Positions 53,975-62,922 of a stretch of 64,000 nt of DNA are shown here, one piece after another (position 1 is the stretch's first letter; each line of letters starts with the position of its first letter). Source of the stretch: Micromonospora sp. NBC_01796 (GTDB lineage Bacteria; Actinomycetota; Actinomycetes; Mycobacteriales; Micromonosporaceae); contig NZ_CP109078.1 in the NCBI RefSeq assembly GCF_035917455.1, positions 3,534,001 through 3,598,000 of the forward strand. The letters are read 5' to 3'. Made by a program: the position numbers and the translations under genes. A model generated the notes under the pieces. The model saw only the letters and a list, made by a program, of their open reading frames with translations, was not told where the DNA came from and ran no database searches.

Positions 53975-54994
53975 GGAGGTGTCGATCCGGTGCACCAGCT
54001 CGGCGACGTTCACCCCGTACTCGCACCAGTCCCGCTCGGCCCGGAAACCCAGTTCGGCGTTGACCTTGATCATCGGCTCGTTGGCCTGGGCGTTCCAGGT
54101 CTGCACCTCGGCCAGGTCCGGCTCGGCCGTACGCAGCTCGAACAGCATCCGGGCCTTGATCGCCCGGTCGATGCCGTAACCGCGGTGGTCCTGGACCACG
54201 ATGGTGTCGTACTGGTCGGCCCGGGTCGGGTGCTGGGCCGGCACCACCACCTCGGTCAGACCGGCCACCTCGCCACTGCTCTCGTGCACCGCGAGCACGA
54301 TGTACGGCTTCATGCCCCGACGGTGCAGGCAGCTCAGACTGTCCTTCAGCCGCTGCGGGTCATAGGAACTCGGGCGCAGGTCCAGGTCGCCGTCGTCGAT
54401 GTCGCGGATCTCGGCCTTGGCCCGCGCGTACGCGACGAGCATGTCGTCCGGCGGCCCACCCGGGTAGAACTCCAGCCGGTAGCCGCTGCCGATGCCCCGC
54501 GCCATCTCCTCCAGCGTCACCCAGTCCACCGTGGACAGGGGCAGCACGCTGCGGGTCTCGACGTACTCCCGGGCGAAGCCGAGCGCCTCGAAGAAGTGGA
54601 TCGCCGGGGTGTCCCCGATGACCTCGACCCCGATCGAGGAGAAACCCTCCTGATAGGTCCGCCGGGCGGCCTTGGCCAGCAGTTCCCGTCCGAGCCCCCG
54701 CCGACGGGCGTCCGGGTGCACGAGTACGTCGATCACGCCGATGTCGCCGAGCAGCAGGACGTGAATGTGACCCATGATCCGACCGGAAGTGCCGTCGGCG
54801 GCCGGTTCCTCCTGGGCGATCCAGGAAATCCGCCGCTCGCCCGGCATCACCTCGGCGAGATACTCCCGCAAGGAGCTGTTCCGCCATTGAGGATCTGCCG
54901 GAAGGTCCGCCGCGAAGGCCGCGTTGACAGTGTCCAGCAACGACTCGATCTCGGCGGACGACGCGGTCCTTGGATCCCACTCGCGCACCATCAC
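53957..54994 (-). CDS. double GNAT-domain acetyltransferase
   Basis: A 345-residue protein with two GNAT folds. The first (about 1-165) has the acetyl-CoA loop DARRRGLGRELLAKA; the second (about 185-340) carries the more degenerate DHRGYGIDRAIKARML. The double-GNAT layout resembles MshD-like or Eis-unlike acetyltransferases of unknown substrate. The window's mshA makes an MshD role tempting, but MshD-specific evidence is not seen. The start could be GTG at 54994 or the adjacent ATG. Confidence 0.8.
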   Translation of the reverse strand: MMVREWDPRTASSAEIESLLDTVNAAFAADLPADPQWRNSSLREYLAEVMPGERRISWIAQEEPAADGTSGRIMGHIHVLLLGDIGVIDVLVHPDARRRGLGRELLAKAARRTYQEGFSSIGVEVIGDTPAIHFFEALGFAREYVETRSVLPLSTVDWVTLEEMARGIGSGYRLEFYPGGPPDDMLVAYARAKAEIRDIDDGDLDLRPSSYDPQRLKDSLSCLHRRGMKPYIVLAVHESSGEVAGLTEVVVPAQHPTRADQYDTIVVQDHRGYGIDRAIKARMLFELRTAEPDLAEVQTWNAQANEPMIKVNAELGFRAERDWCEYGVNVAELVHRIDTSGSGTP

Positions 54995-55074
54995 CAGTAC
55001 AGCTTGCCGCTAACCGCAGTCTGGCGAAAGTGGCCAATTCTTCAATGTACGTGGACCATTACGCTACGTCTAGA

Positions 55075-56517
55075 CTACGCCCGGCTGCTGGCACCGTACT
55101 CGTTGGCCTTGTTGAACACGTCCTGAGCGTAAACCTGCAGGTTGTTGTAGGAAAGGATGGCATTCCACCAGTCCTCGGGCACGGAGAGATTCCGGGTCCC
55201 CTTGCACAGATAGTTACCGGCCGCGAGGGCTGCGTCATCCAGGTCCTGCGGGTTCTTCACCCCGTCGTTGTCCGCGTCGACGCCGTTTTCCTGCCACGTG
55301 GTGGGGATGAACTGCATCGGCCCGACCGCCCGGTCGTACGTGACGTCGCCGTCGAGTGCGCCGCGATCGGTGTCCATGATCCGCATTCGGTTCCCCTGGC
55401 CGTCCAGCGGTTCGCCGATGATCTTTGGTGTGGACGCTCCGTTCGCGTCGAGCTGGGCGCCGTTCGCGGTCCCGTGTCTCGACTCGACATATCCGATCGC
55501 GGCCAATGTGGTCCAGGTGAGCTTGCACCCCGGCTTGGTCTGGGCGAGTACGAGTTCCGCGTAGCCGTACGCCTGCATCGCCATCGGGGCCACCCCGGTC
55601 TTCGCGGAGGCCTGCTGGGCCCAACTCGTGAGGACCTCCGCCGGTCGGGCGGTCGGTGGCAACGCGCCCGGCAGGCCGTTGGTCGGCAGTGGGGTGACCG
55701 GCAGGCCGCCGCCGTCGGTGGGGGCGACCGAGCCGTCCGGCCCGAGCGTCGGTGTGGCGAGGTCGGGGTTGGGGCCACCGCCGGCGCCGGCACGGGACGG
55801 CGGCACGTGCGAGGTGGCCGGGATCAGCACTCCACCGGCCAGCCCGGCCGCCGCGATCAGCGCCAGGATGAAGAGGGCGGGGAGGACGAGCCGTCCGCTC
55901 CCCCCGGTGGACCAGGACCGGACCGCGCGGGTGGTCGCGGCGGGGATCTGGCGGGGCGGTGGGAACCGGCGTACGGCGTGCGCGAACGGCACCCGGATCC
56001 GTCGACCCCGGCCGGCGGCGCCCGCCGGGGTGGCGTCGCCGGTGGCACCGTCCGGGCTCGGCGTGCTCGTGCCCGACTCGGTCGCGGTCTTCGTCCCCGG
56101 CTCACCGGCTGACGCCCCGGTCTCGGCGTCGGCGCTGTCGGTGGCCTTCGGATCGGCCGGTGGGGTCTCGGCGTTCGTGTCGGCGGGGTCAGCCGCCGTC
56201 GGGGAGGTGGCCTTCGGGGCGGCCGGCTCGGGCTCGGCCTGCTCCGCGTCGGCGCGTCCGGCGTCGACCGCTGGGGTCCCTGCGGTGTCGTTCGTCAACC
56301 GAGCGCCGGACTCGCCGGCTGGCTTCGCGTCGGGAGTGGCGGCATCGGCCGGCTTCGCGGCGGCGGGTGCCGCGCGGACCGGATCCGGTGCCGCGCCCGA
56401 ACTCGCGAGCGGTCCGTCGAGCAGTGGTACGGCCGGTCGCAGCGGCCGAGCCGCCGGACTGTCCGCGCCGTCCGTCACCCGTTCATCCCGGTCCGCCACG
56501 CGTCGAGTATTACCCAT
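55075..56517 (-). CDS. membrane-anchored lytic transglycosylase
   Basis: A 480-residue bitopic protein. Residues 1 to about 205 are cytoplasmic, Ala/Pro/Asp-rich and probably disordered, a membrane segment follows (LVLPALFILALIAAAGLAGG), and the outer part is an SLT/MltB-like domain with catalytic Glu in GYVESRHG and the VGPMQFIPTTWQ substrate motif. It cleaves peptidoglycan glycan strands. The long cytoplasmic arm is unusual and could serve regulation or partner binding. A leaderless GTG at 56499 is an alternative start. Confidence 0.87.
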   Translation of the reverse strand: MGNTRRVADRDERVTDGADSPAARPLRPAVPLLDGPLASSGAAPDPVRAAPAAAKPADAATPDAKPAGESGARLTNDTAGTPAVDAGRADAEQAEPEPAAPKATSPTAADPADTNAETPPADPKATDSADAETGASAGEPGTKTATESGTSTPSPDGATGDATPAGAAGRGRRIRVPFAHAVRRFPPPRQIPAATTRAVRSWSTGGSGRLVLPALFILALIAAAGLAGGVLIPATSHVPPSRAGAGGGPNPDLATPTLGPDGSVAPTDGGGLPVTPLPTNGLPGALPPTARPAEVLTSWAQQASAKTGVAPMAMQAYGYAELVLAQTKPGCKLTWTTLAAIGYVESRHGTANGAQLDANGASTPKIIGEPLDGQGNRMRIMDTDRGALDGDVTYDRAVGPMQFIPTTWQENGVDADNDGVKNPQDLDDAALAAGNYLCKGTRNLSVPEDWWNAILSYNNLQVYAQDVFNKANEYGASSRA

Positions 56518-56543
56518 CCACCGAAAATCGTCAGGTGCGGTCG

Positions 56544-56549
56544 TACCCT
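56544..56549 (+). promoter_or_regulatory. -10 box of the FmdB gene
   Basis: TACCCT lies 6 nt before the ATG at 56556, fitting a leaderless transcript. Confidence 0.4.
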
Positions 56550-56555
56550 GTTGCC

Positions 56556-56786
56556 ATGCCCCGGTATGAGTTCCGCTGCCGCGCCTGCGGTGACACGTTC
56601 GAGATGAATCGACCGATGGCCGAGGCGTCCGCGCCCGCAGCCTGCCCGCAGGGCCACGACGACACGGTGAAGCTGCTCTCCGCGGTGTCGGTCACCGGTC
56701 GCGGCGGATCGGCGACGGGTGGCTCGATGGGGGCCGGTCCGTCCGGCGGCGGTGGCGGTTGCTGCGGCGGCGCGTGCGGTTGTTGA
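56556..56786 (+). CDS. FmdB-family zinc ribbon protein
   Basis: A 76-residue protein starting MPRYEFRCRACGDTFEM, the N-terminal half of an FmdB zinc ribbon. The second Cys pair appears as CPQGH and is incomplete. The last 25 residues are Gly/Cys-rich (GGGGGCCGGACGC). The family is a putative regulator or small metal-binding protein with no settled function. A strong hairpin follows 68 nt after its stop. Confidence 0.85.
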   Translation: MPRYEFRCRACGDTFEMNRPMAEASAPAACPQGHDDTVKLLSAVSVTGRGGSATGGSMGAGPSGGGGGCCGGACGC

Positions 56787-56853
56787 GCGGTTCTCCCCGC
56801 TGCTCGCCCGCTTCGCGTCCTGTCGTAACTGTGCATAATGCCCGAAGTGCCGC

Positions 56854-56893
56854 GAACGTCTAAATTGCTCAAGGAGCAGAGATTTAGGCGTTC
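56854..56893 (+). terminator. AT-rich long hairpin after the FmdB gene
   Basis: GAACGTCTAAAT (56854-56865) pairs with ATTTAGGCGTTC (56882-56893) with one G-U pair, and an inner TGCTC/GAGCA stem closes on AAG. A pyrimidine-rich run TTCTTCC follows. It could terminate fmdB or be a structured leader of the next gene. Confidence 0.6.
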
Positions 56894-57014
56894 TTCCATG
56901 GTCACGTAGCGGGTTGGCACTTGGGGCGGTCACGCCCCGTCCGTTCCTACGATGCGCTGTGACGTCGAAATGCGGCAGCATGAACGCGACTTCCAGGGGG
57001 CGGAGGTTCCACGC

Positions 57015-59879
57015 ATGTCGGTACGGATCCACCTGCCGAGTGGGCTGGTGACTTTCATGTTCACCGACATCGAGGGCTCAACCCGGTTGGCCCAGATGCT
57101 CGGTTCGGGCTATCGCCCGGTGCTCAGTGAGCACCGACGGCTGCTCCGCTCCACCCTGGCCGCGAGCGACGGCACGGAGCTGTTCACCGAGGGCGACTCG
57201 TTTTTCATCGCGTTCGCCGACGCGGCAGCCGCACTGGACGCCTGCCTGACCGCGCAACGCGCGCTGGCCAGCCACGAGTGGCCCACCCCCGAGGCCACCC
57301 CGAGGGTCCGGATGGGGCTGCACACCGGACACGCCGAGCCGCTCGCCGGCGAGTACGCCAGCGCCGAGGTGCACCGGGCCGCTCGGATCGCCGCCGCCGC
57401 CCACGGCGGGCAGGTGCTCTGCTCCGGTGCCACGGCCCGGCACGCGGCACCGCTGCCGCCCGGCGCCTCGCTGCTCGACCTGGGACTGCACCGGCTGCGC
57501 GGCTTCGACGACCGGGAACGCCTCTTCCAGTTGGTCGCACCCGGGCTGGAGCGCCAGTTCCCCCGGCCGCGTACCGCGGATGCCGTACCGCACAACCTGC
57601 CGACCCAGGTCACCTCGTTCGTCGGCCGCCGGGCGGAACGTACCGAGTTGGACCGCCTGGTCAACGAGCACCGGCTGGTCACCGTGGTCGGGGCCGGTGG
57701 CGCGGGCAAGACCCGACTAGCGGTCGAGGTGGCCGGGGCGGACGTGGAGACGTACCCGGACGGGATCTGGTTCGTCGACATCGCCGCGGTGACGGATCCG
57801 GGCCTGGTCGCCTTCGCCATCGCCGCGGTGCTCGGGTTGCGGCCCGAGCCCGGCCGGCCCATGTCGGAAACCCTGGTCGAGTACGCCGCCTCGCGGCGGA
57901 TGCTGCTCCTGCTCGACACCTGTGACGCCCAGCCGGCCGCCTGCGCCGAGGTCATCGCCCGGCTGCTGACCGGCGGCAGCGGCGTACGGGTGCTGGTGAC
58001 CAGCCGGGAGTCGCTGGGCCTGCCGGGTGAGGTGGTGTGGCGGATCCCGCCGCTGTCCGTGGAACCGGGACCGGGCGGTGGCCCGAGCGACGCCATCGCC
58101 CTGCTGCTGGACCGCACCGTGGCCGCCCGTGGCGGGCGACGTTCCAGCCCCGCCGAGTCGGCCGACCTGGAACGGGTGGTGGCCCGGTTGGACGGGCTCC
58201 CGCTGGCGATCGAGCTGGCCGCCGCCCGGCTACGGGTCCTCTCGGCCAGTCAGCTCGCCGGCCGCCTGGACGACGTGCTCGGCGCGTTGGACGCCGGGCG
58301 GGACGAGCCGGAGCAGCCGAGCGAGGCCGCGCCCCGGTGGATCGCCAACCAGCACGACACCGTCGACCTGGCCGCCGCCGCCCTGGACGTGGCCCCGGTC
58401 GCCGCCGCCCGGGCCGCCCAACGCTCGGCGACCCAGCGACACGTCACCATGCAGGCGACCGTCACCTGGTCGTACCGGACGCTCGGGCCCCGCGCCGCGC
58501 GGCTGCTGCGCTGGCTCGCGGTCTTCTCCGGCCCGGTCGACCTGGCCACGGTGGAGTGGCTGCTGGACGACGATCCGCTCGACCCGCTCTCGGTGCTCGC
58601 CGACAAGTCGATGATCCAGGTCGAGCCGAACGTCTCCGGCAGCACCTACCGGATGCTCGACCCGATCCGCGCCTACGCCGCCCGCCGGCTGGTCGACGCC
58701 GGTGAGGAGCAGAGCGCCCGGGACCGGCACGTCGCCTGGTCGCTGCACGCGCTGGAACGGGCGTACCTCGGGCCGGACGACCGGCCGGTCACCCTCTCGC
58801 TGTACGCGCTCGACCCGCTGGCCGACGAGATGCGTGCCGCGCTGCGGTGGACCGCGACCGGGGGCAGTGCCCGCGAGGGACTGCGGCTGGCCGGCGGGCT
58901 CGACCAGTGGTGGCGCGAACGGGGGCTGGCCCGGGAGGGACGGCTCTGGCTGTTCCGGCTCTACGGTCGGATCGCCGAGACCGGCGAGCGGATTCCCGAG
59001 GCGGAGCTGGCTGCGGCGTACCACATGCACTCGCTGCACGCCGGGGCGGACGGCGAGTTCGCCGAGGAGCTGCGCTTCTCGCAGCGGGCCGAGTCGGCCG
59101 CCCGGCAGGCCGGTGACGCCGGCCTCCAGGCCAGGGTGCTGGCGGGCAGGGCCGCGCCGCTGATCGACATGGGACAGCTCGTCGAGGCCGAGCGGGTGTG
59201 CCGTGAGGTGATCGCCTGGGCGCACCAGAACGACGTCTCCGGGGACGCGTTGTTCGCCGTCTACAGCCTGGCCGAACTGCTCTGGCGGCGCTGCGCCCTG
59301 GACGAGGCGGCGGAGTTGCTCGGCGCCGCCCGGCCGGTGGAGGCGGCCCGCCCGACCGAGCGGGCCCGGCGGTCGGTCGACATGCTGCTCGGCATGGTGG
59401 CGCTGTCCCGTGGTGACCTGGTCGCCGCGCACGACCACCTGGTGGTGGCGCTCCGGTCCCGGATGGGGCACGGATTCCACGGCCGCGCCTGCGACACCAT
59501 CAACGCGATCGCGGTGCGCTGCGCGTGGGGCGGTGACCCGATCACCGCCGCCCGCCTGTTCGGGGCGGCCCAGGCGACCCGGTCCGCGATGCGCAGCACG
59601 GCCGGCATGTTCGGCCAGTACTGGCTGGAGGAGCAGGCCGGGCTGCGGGGGGTGCTGGGCGACGTGGCGTTCGACGCGGCCTACGCGGAGGGGGCCGAGT
59701 TGACGTTGGAGGAGGCGGCGGCGGTGGCCCTCGCGGTTGACCATCCCGACCTGGCCGCTGGATCGATCCGGTTCTCCGGCGTCGAGCAGGCGGCCCAGCG
59801 GTCGAGGGCCGGGCGCGGCTCGGTCCAGACCGATCCGGCGCGCGAGCCCCTCGACCGCCGTGAGCATCCCGGTTCCTGA
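57015..59879 (+). CDS. adenylate cyclase-NB-ARC-type regulator
   Basis: A 954-residue multidomain protein. The N-terminal class III nucleotide cyclase (about 8-175) has metal-binding Asp18 in TFMFTDIEGSTRL and Asp61 in EGDSFFIAF, and VRMGLHTGHAE. An NB-ARC/STAND ATPase follows (Walker A GAGGAGKT, 226-233; MLLLLDTCD Walker B; VTSRESL and GLPLAIELAAARL). The C-terminal third is helical and TPR-like. ATG at 57015 has GGAGG 9-10 nt upstream. This layout resembles Rv0386/Rv1358-type proteins, here without a LuxR domain. Confidence 0.88.
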   Translation: MSVRIHLPSGLVTFMFTDIEGSTRLAQMLGSGYRPVLSEHRRLLRSTLAASDGTELFTEGDSFFIAFADAAAALDACLTAQRALASHEWPTPEATPRVRMGLHTGHAEPLAGEYASAEVHRAARIAAAAHGGQVLCSGATARHAAPLPPGASLLDLGLHRLRGFDDRERLFQLVAPGLERQFPRPRTADAVPHNLPTQVTSFVGRRAERTELDRLVNEHRLVTVVGAGGAGKTRLAVEVAGADVETYPDGIWFVDIAAVTDPGLVAFAIAAVLGLRPEPGRPMSETLVEYAASRRMLLLLDTCDAQPAACAEVIARLLTGGSGVRVLVTSRESLGLPGEVVWRIPPLSVEPGPGGGPSDAIALLLDRTVAARGGRRSSPAESADLERVVARLDGLPLAIELAAARLRVLSASQLAGRLDDVLGALDAGRDEPEQPSEAAPRWIANQHDTVDLAAAALDVAPVAAARAAQRSATQRHVTMQATVTWSYRTLGPRAARLLRWLAVFSGPVDLATVEWLLDDDPLDPLSVLADKSMIQVEPNVSGSTYRMLDPIRAYAARRLVDAGEEQSARDRHVAWSLHALERAYLGPDDRPVTLSLYALDPLADEMRAALRWTATGGSAREGLRLAGGLDQWWRERGLAREGRLWLFRLYGRIAETGERIPEAELAAAYHMHSLHAGADGEFAEELRFSQRAESAARQAGDAGLQARVLAGRAAPLIDMGQLVEAERVCREVIAWAHQNDVSGDALFAVYSLAELLWRRCALDEAAELLGAARPVEAARPTERARRSVDMLLGMVALSRGDLVAAHDHLVVALRSRMGHGFHGRACDTINAIAVRCAWGGDPITAARLFGAAQATRSAMRSTAGMFGQYWLEEQAGLRGVLGDVAFDAAYAEGAELTLEEAAAVALAVDHPDLAAGSIRFSGVEQAAQRSRAGRGSVQTDPAREPLDRREHPGS

Positions 59880-59898
59880 CGGGCCGGTCCGCCCCGCC

Positions 59899-59927
59899 CG
59901 GCCGGGCTCACGGGGTGAGCCCGGCCG
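59899..59927. terminator. bidirectional terminator after the cyclase gene
   Basis: A perfect 13-bp stem CGGCCGGGCTCAC (59899-59911) pairs with 59915-59927 around a GGG loop. It is 20 nt after the cyclase stop and 36 nt from the convergent phospholipase stop. Confidence 0.8.
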
Positions 59928-59962
59928 ACCGGTGATCCCTGCTCGGTGGACGAGAACGCTTC

Positions 59963-60499
59963 TCAGTGGACGAGCGCGGCCGCGCGTTCCGCGTCGGACT
60001 TCATCTTGGCCGCCCGGTCCAGGTCGGCCTGGCTCACGGCGACCTTGCCGAAGACCTTGACCGCCTGGTAGTAGGTCCACGCCAGGCTGATGCAGGCCGG
60101 GCGTACAACCGAGTTGTACGTGGCGCAGGAGCGCTTCAGGTCCTCGTAGAACGCGCTGTCCAGGCGGGACTTGTTGGCCGGGAACTGGCCGATCGCCTTG
60201 AAGTTGCGGTATCCGAAGTCGTGCCGGTAGCAGGAAAGCTCGAAGTTGAACCCGAGGGGGTTGTCCGGGCTCGACGAGCAGTAGTCGGTGGACCAGTCGA
60301 AGTTGTAGTCGGCCCAGGGGGCCCGGTTGGTCCGGGCGGCGTTCCAGTTGCCGTAGCTGCCGGCGCTGGTCTGGGTCCAACTTGTCAGTACGGACAGCTT
60401 CTGGGCGGGCGTTACCGCGGCTGCGGGCGAGGCGACGCCGAGTACGCCGAGCAGGGCAAACGCTGCGGCGGCGAGCATTGTGGTCAACCGACGGGGCAT
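59963..60499 (-). CDS. secreted phospholipase A2
   Basis: About 178 residues with a Sec signal peptide (RRLTTMLAAAAFALLGVLGV, cleaved near SPAAA). The prokaryotic phospholipase A2 motif CYRHDFGYRN supplies the catalytic His-Asp pair. Four Cys residues can form the two disulfides seen in the Streptomyces violaceoruber enzyme. It hydrolyses the sn-2 acyl group of phospholipids with Ca2+. ATG at 60499 has GGAGG 7-8 nt upstream; the in-frame extension to 60886 does not look coding. Confidence 0.93.
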   Translation of the reverse strand: MPRRLTTMLAAAAFALLGVLGVASPAAAVTPAQKLSVLTSWTQTSAGSYGNWNAARTNRAPWADYNFDWSTDYCSSSPDNPLGFNFELSCYRHDFGYRNFKAIGQFPANKSRLDSAFYEDLKRSCATYNSVVRPACISLAWTYYQAVKVFGKVAVSQADLDRAAKMKSDAERAAALVH

Positions 60500-60800
60500 G
60501 GGGGATACCTCCGGGACGAGTGACGCCCCTGGTGGGGGCATCGGGGGGAACGGGGGTTTGTTACCGGTGGGTACCGGGTCCGTACAGTCTCGGTGAATCG
60601 CCGGACGTCGATCTCGATCTAGCGTGAATATTTGTCGACATGCGTCGAAACAGGCGAATGTGCGGGGGCTGCCGTCACCGGGTCGCCACACCGGTTGACG
60701 CCGTGCCGATGCCCGTGCTGGCCGCCCGTGCGGTCCCGGCCGGACGTACCCGCTATGTTGTGGGCGTGCAGCAGAGTGTGGCGATCGGGCCGGGCCCGCG
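60500..60800. other. divergent gap between phospholipase A2 and channel genes
   Basis: About 300 bp. A small inverted repeat TCGAC-N4-GTCGA lies at 60635-60648. Its right end holds the leader peptide described separately, with a -10 box at 60754-60759. Confidence 0.5.
60754..60759 (+). promoter_or_regulatory. -10 box of the channel leader transcript
   Basis: TATGTT lies 6 nt before a GTG at 60766, fitting a leaderless transcript that begins with the leader peptide codons. Confidence 0.45.
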
Positions 60801-60804
60801 GTGA
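60766..60804 (+). CDS. leader peptide overlapping the K+ channel start
   Basis: A 12-codon frame MQQSVAIGPGPR starts at GTG 60766, 6 nt after a TATGTT -10 box. Its TGA (60802-60804) overlaps the GTG (60801-60803) of the channel gene as GTGA. This arrangement would let ribosomes loading on the leaderless mRNA be passed to the channel by translational coupling. It rests on spacing and overlap only. Confidence 0.4.
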   Translation: MQQSVAIGPGPR

Positions 60805-61811
60805 TCCATTTCCCCGCCGTCCGGCAGGGCCCGTTACGTGCCCTCAGCCTGCGACTTCTCGCCGCGATCGGCCTGGTGCTGATCATCGTCTTCGTGGTCT
60901 ACGTGGACCGGGACGGCTACCGGGACGTCAACGAGGACAGCCTCACCCTGCTCGACTCCGCCTACTACGCGGTGGTCACCCTCTCGACCACCGGCTACGG
61001 CGACATCACCCCGACCTCGCCCTCGGCCCGGTTGGTGAACGTCCTGATCATCACCCCGGCCCGGGTGCTGTTCCTGATCATCCTGGTCGGCACGACGCTG
61101 GAAGTCCTGACCGAGCAGTACCGCACCAACCTCCGCATGACGCGGTGGAGGAAAACTGTGAAAGACCACGTCATCATCTGCGGTTACGGCACCAAGGGCC
61201 GCAGTGCCATCAGCGCCCTGCTGGAAACCGACTACGACAAGTCGAAGATCGTCGTGGTCGAGCGGAGCGCGACCGCCGTGCGGCAGGCCACCGCGGCCGG
61301 ACTGGTCGCCATCGAGGGCTCGGCCACCCGGTCGTCGGTGCTCAACGAGGCACACGTCAAGAACGCCAAGGCGGTGATCATCGCAACCGACAGCGACGAC
61401 GCGTCGGTCCTGGTCGCGCTCACCGTACGGCAGCTCACCGCAGGGCAGGTACGGATCATCGCGGCCGTACGGGAGGCCGAGAACGCGCCGCTCCTGAAGC
61501 AGAGCGGTGCGCACCACGTGATCGTCTCGTCGGCCACCGCCGGCCGCCTCCTCGGGCTCTCGACCTCCGCCCCGCCGCTGATCGACGTGGTCGAGGACCT
61601 GCTCACTCCGGGCCAGGGCATGGCGTTGGCGATGCGCTCGGCCGAGCGGCACGAGGTCGGCACCTCGCCCCGCGAGGTCGAGGCGCTGGTCATCGCGCTG
61701 ATCCGGCGCGGCAAGGTGGTATCCGTGGTGGAGCCCGCCGGGGTACGGATCGAGACCGGGGACATGCTGGTCTACGTACGCGACGACCGGACGTCCCCGT
61801 CGACGGCCTGA
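60801..61811 (+). CDS. K+ channel with RCK/TrkA domain
   Basis: A 336-residue two-helix potassium channel. TM1 is at about residues 19-36, the pore helix with selectivity filter TTGYGD at 63-68, TM2 at about 80-101, then an RCK N domain with NAD-type motif VIICGYGTKGRSA (126-138) and an RCK C domain. It conducts K+ across the membrane, gated by ligands bound to RCK. GTG start overlaps the leader stop. Confidence 0.92.
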   Translation: MIHFPAVRQGPLRALSLRLLAAIGLVLIIVFVVYVDRDGYRDVNEDSLTLLDSAYYAVVTLSTTGYGDITPTSPSARLVNVLIITPARVLFLIILVGTTLEVLTEQYRTNLRMTRWRKTVKDHVIICGYGTKGRSAISALLETDYDKSKIVVVERSATAVRQATAAGLVAIEGSATRSSVLNEAHVKNAKAVIIATDSDDASVLVALTVRQLTAGQVRIIAAVREAENAPLLKQSGAHHVIVSSATAGRLLGLSTSAPPLIDVVEDLLTPGQGMALAMRSAERHEVGTSPREVEALVIALIRRGKVVSVVEPAGVRIETGDMLVYVRDDRTSPSTA

Positions 61812-61831
61812 CCACTCAGACTGACCGCACC

Positions 61832-61873
61832 ACGTCGACGGGCCCCACGGTTTTCCGTGAGGCCCGTCGACGT
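61832..61873. terminator. bidirectional terminator between channel and korB genes
   Basis: A perfect 13-bp stem ACGTCGACGGGCC (61832-61844) pairs with 61861-61873, with an inner CACGG/CCGTG stem and TTTT loop. It lies between convergent genes. Confidence 0.85.
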
Positions 61874-61887
61874 CTGTCGGTGGTGAA

Positions 61888-62922
61888 CTACATGATGGTC
61901 CAGGTGTCACCGCTGTTGAGCAGGCCGGCGAGCTGCTGCTCCGGCGTCTCGCTGTTGCCCGCCACGGCGGTCGCGACCTGCTCCTGCACGATGCTGTCGT
62001 AGGACGGCCGGGACACCTTCCGGAGCACCCCGATCGGGGTGTTGCGCAGGTCGAACCCGGGCAGCCGGGAGAGCGCGAACGCGTACGCCGGCTCGGTCAC
62101 CCCGCTGTCGTGCACGACGATGTCCTCGGGGCGTACGGCGGCGGTCTCGCGTACCTCCAGGCCGAAGCCGCCCGGCGTCTGTACGACGCAGAACTGCCCC
62201 TGCGCGCCGAACGTGATCGGCTGGCCGTGCTCCAGCCGGATCAGGTAGTCGTCGCGCGTACCCGGCTCCTTGAGCTGGTCGAACGCGCCGTCGTTGAAGA
62301 TGTTGCAGTTCTGGTAGATCTCCACGAACGCCGACCCCTGGTGCTCGGCCGCGGCCCGGAGCACCGACTGGAGGTGCTTGCGGTCGGAGTCGATGGTGCG
62401 GGCGACGAAGGTCGCCTCCGCGCCGAGCGCCAGCGACAGCGGGTTGAACGGCGAGTCCGCCGAGCCGACCGGGGTCGACTTGGTGATCTTGCCGACCTCC
62501 GAGGTGGGGGAATACTGACCCTTGGTCAGGCCGTAGATCCGGTTGTTGAACAGCAGGATCTTCAGGTTGACGTTGCGGCGCAGCGCGTGGATCAGGTGGT
62601 TCCCGCCGATCGAGAGGGCGTCGCCGTCACCGGTGACCACCCAGACCGACAGGTCCGGCCGGGAGACCGACAGGCCGGTCGCGATCGCCGGGGCCCGCCC
62701 GTGGATCGAGTGCATCCCGTACGTGTTCATGTAGTACGGGAAGCGGGACGAGCAGCCGATGCCGGAGACGAACACGGTCCGCTCGCGCGGGATCTGCAAC
62801 TCCGGCATGAACTGCTGGATCGCGGCCAGGATCGCGTAGTCACCGCAGCCGGGGCACCAGCGCACCTCCTGGTCGGACTTGAAGTCCTTGGCGGTGAGCT
62901 TGAGGGCGAGGGGCTCAGGCAT
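61888..62922 (-). CDS. 2-oxoacid:ferredoxin oxidoreductase subunit beta (KorB-like)
   Basis: A 344-residue thiamine-diphosphate-binding beta subunit. The TPP motif is VVTGDGDALSIGGNHLIHAL followed by NN; RWCPGCGDYAIL is the N-terminal cluster-region motif and RIYGLTKGQYSPTS is typical of the KorB type. It oxidises 2-oxoglutarate or a related 2-oxoacid to acyl-CoA and reduced ferredoxin. Its start overlaps the alpha subunit's stop by 8 nt. Confidence 0.95.
   Translation of the reverse strand: MPEPLALKLTAKDFKSDQEVRWCPGCGDYAILAAIQQFMPELQIPRERTVFVSGIGCSSRFPYYMNTYGMHSIHGRAPAIATGLSVSRPDLSVWVVTGDGDALSIGGNHLIHALRRNVNLKILLFNNRIYGLTKGQYSPTSEVGKITKSTPVGSADSPFNPLSLALGAEATFVARTIDSDRKHLQSVLRAAAEHQGSAFVEIYQNCNIFNDGAFDQLKEPGTRDDYLIRLEHGQPITFGAQGQFCVVQTPGGFGLEVRETAAVRPEDIVVHDSGVTEPAYAFALSRLPGFDLRNTPIGVLRKVSRPSYDSIVQEQVATAVAGNSETPEQQLAGLLNSGDTWTIM

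Noticed and set aside
58230-60380. 716-codon minus-strand frame over the cyclase gene
   Set aside because: Antisense shadow of a clear multidomain gene, with no recognisable domain and biased composition.
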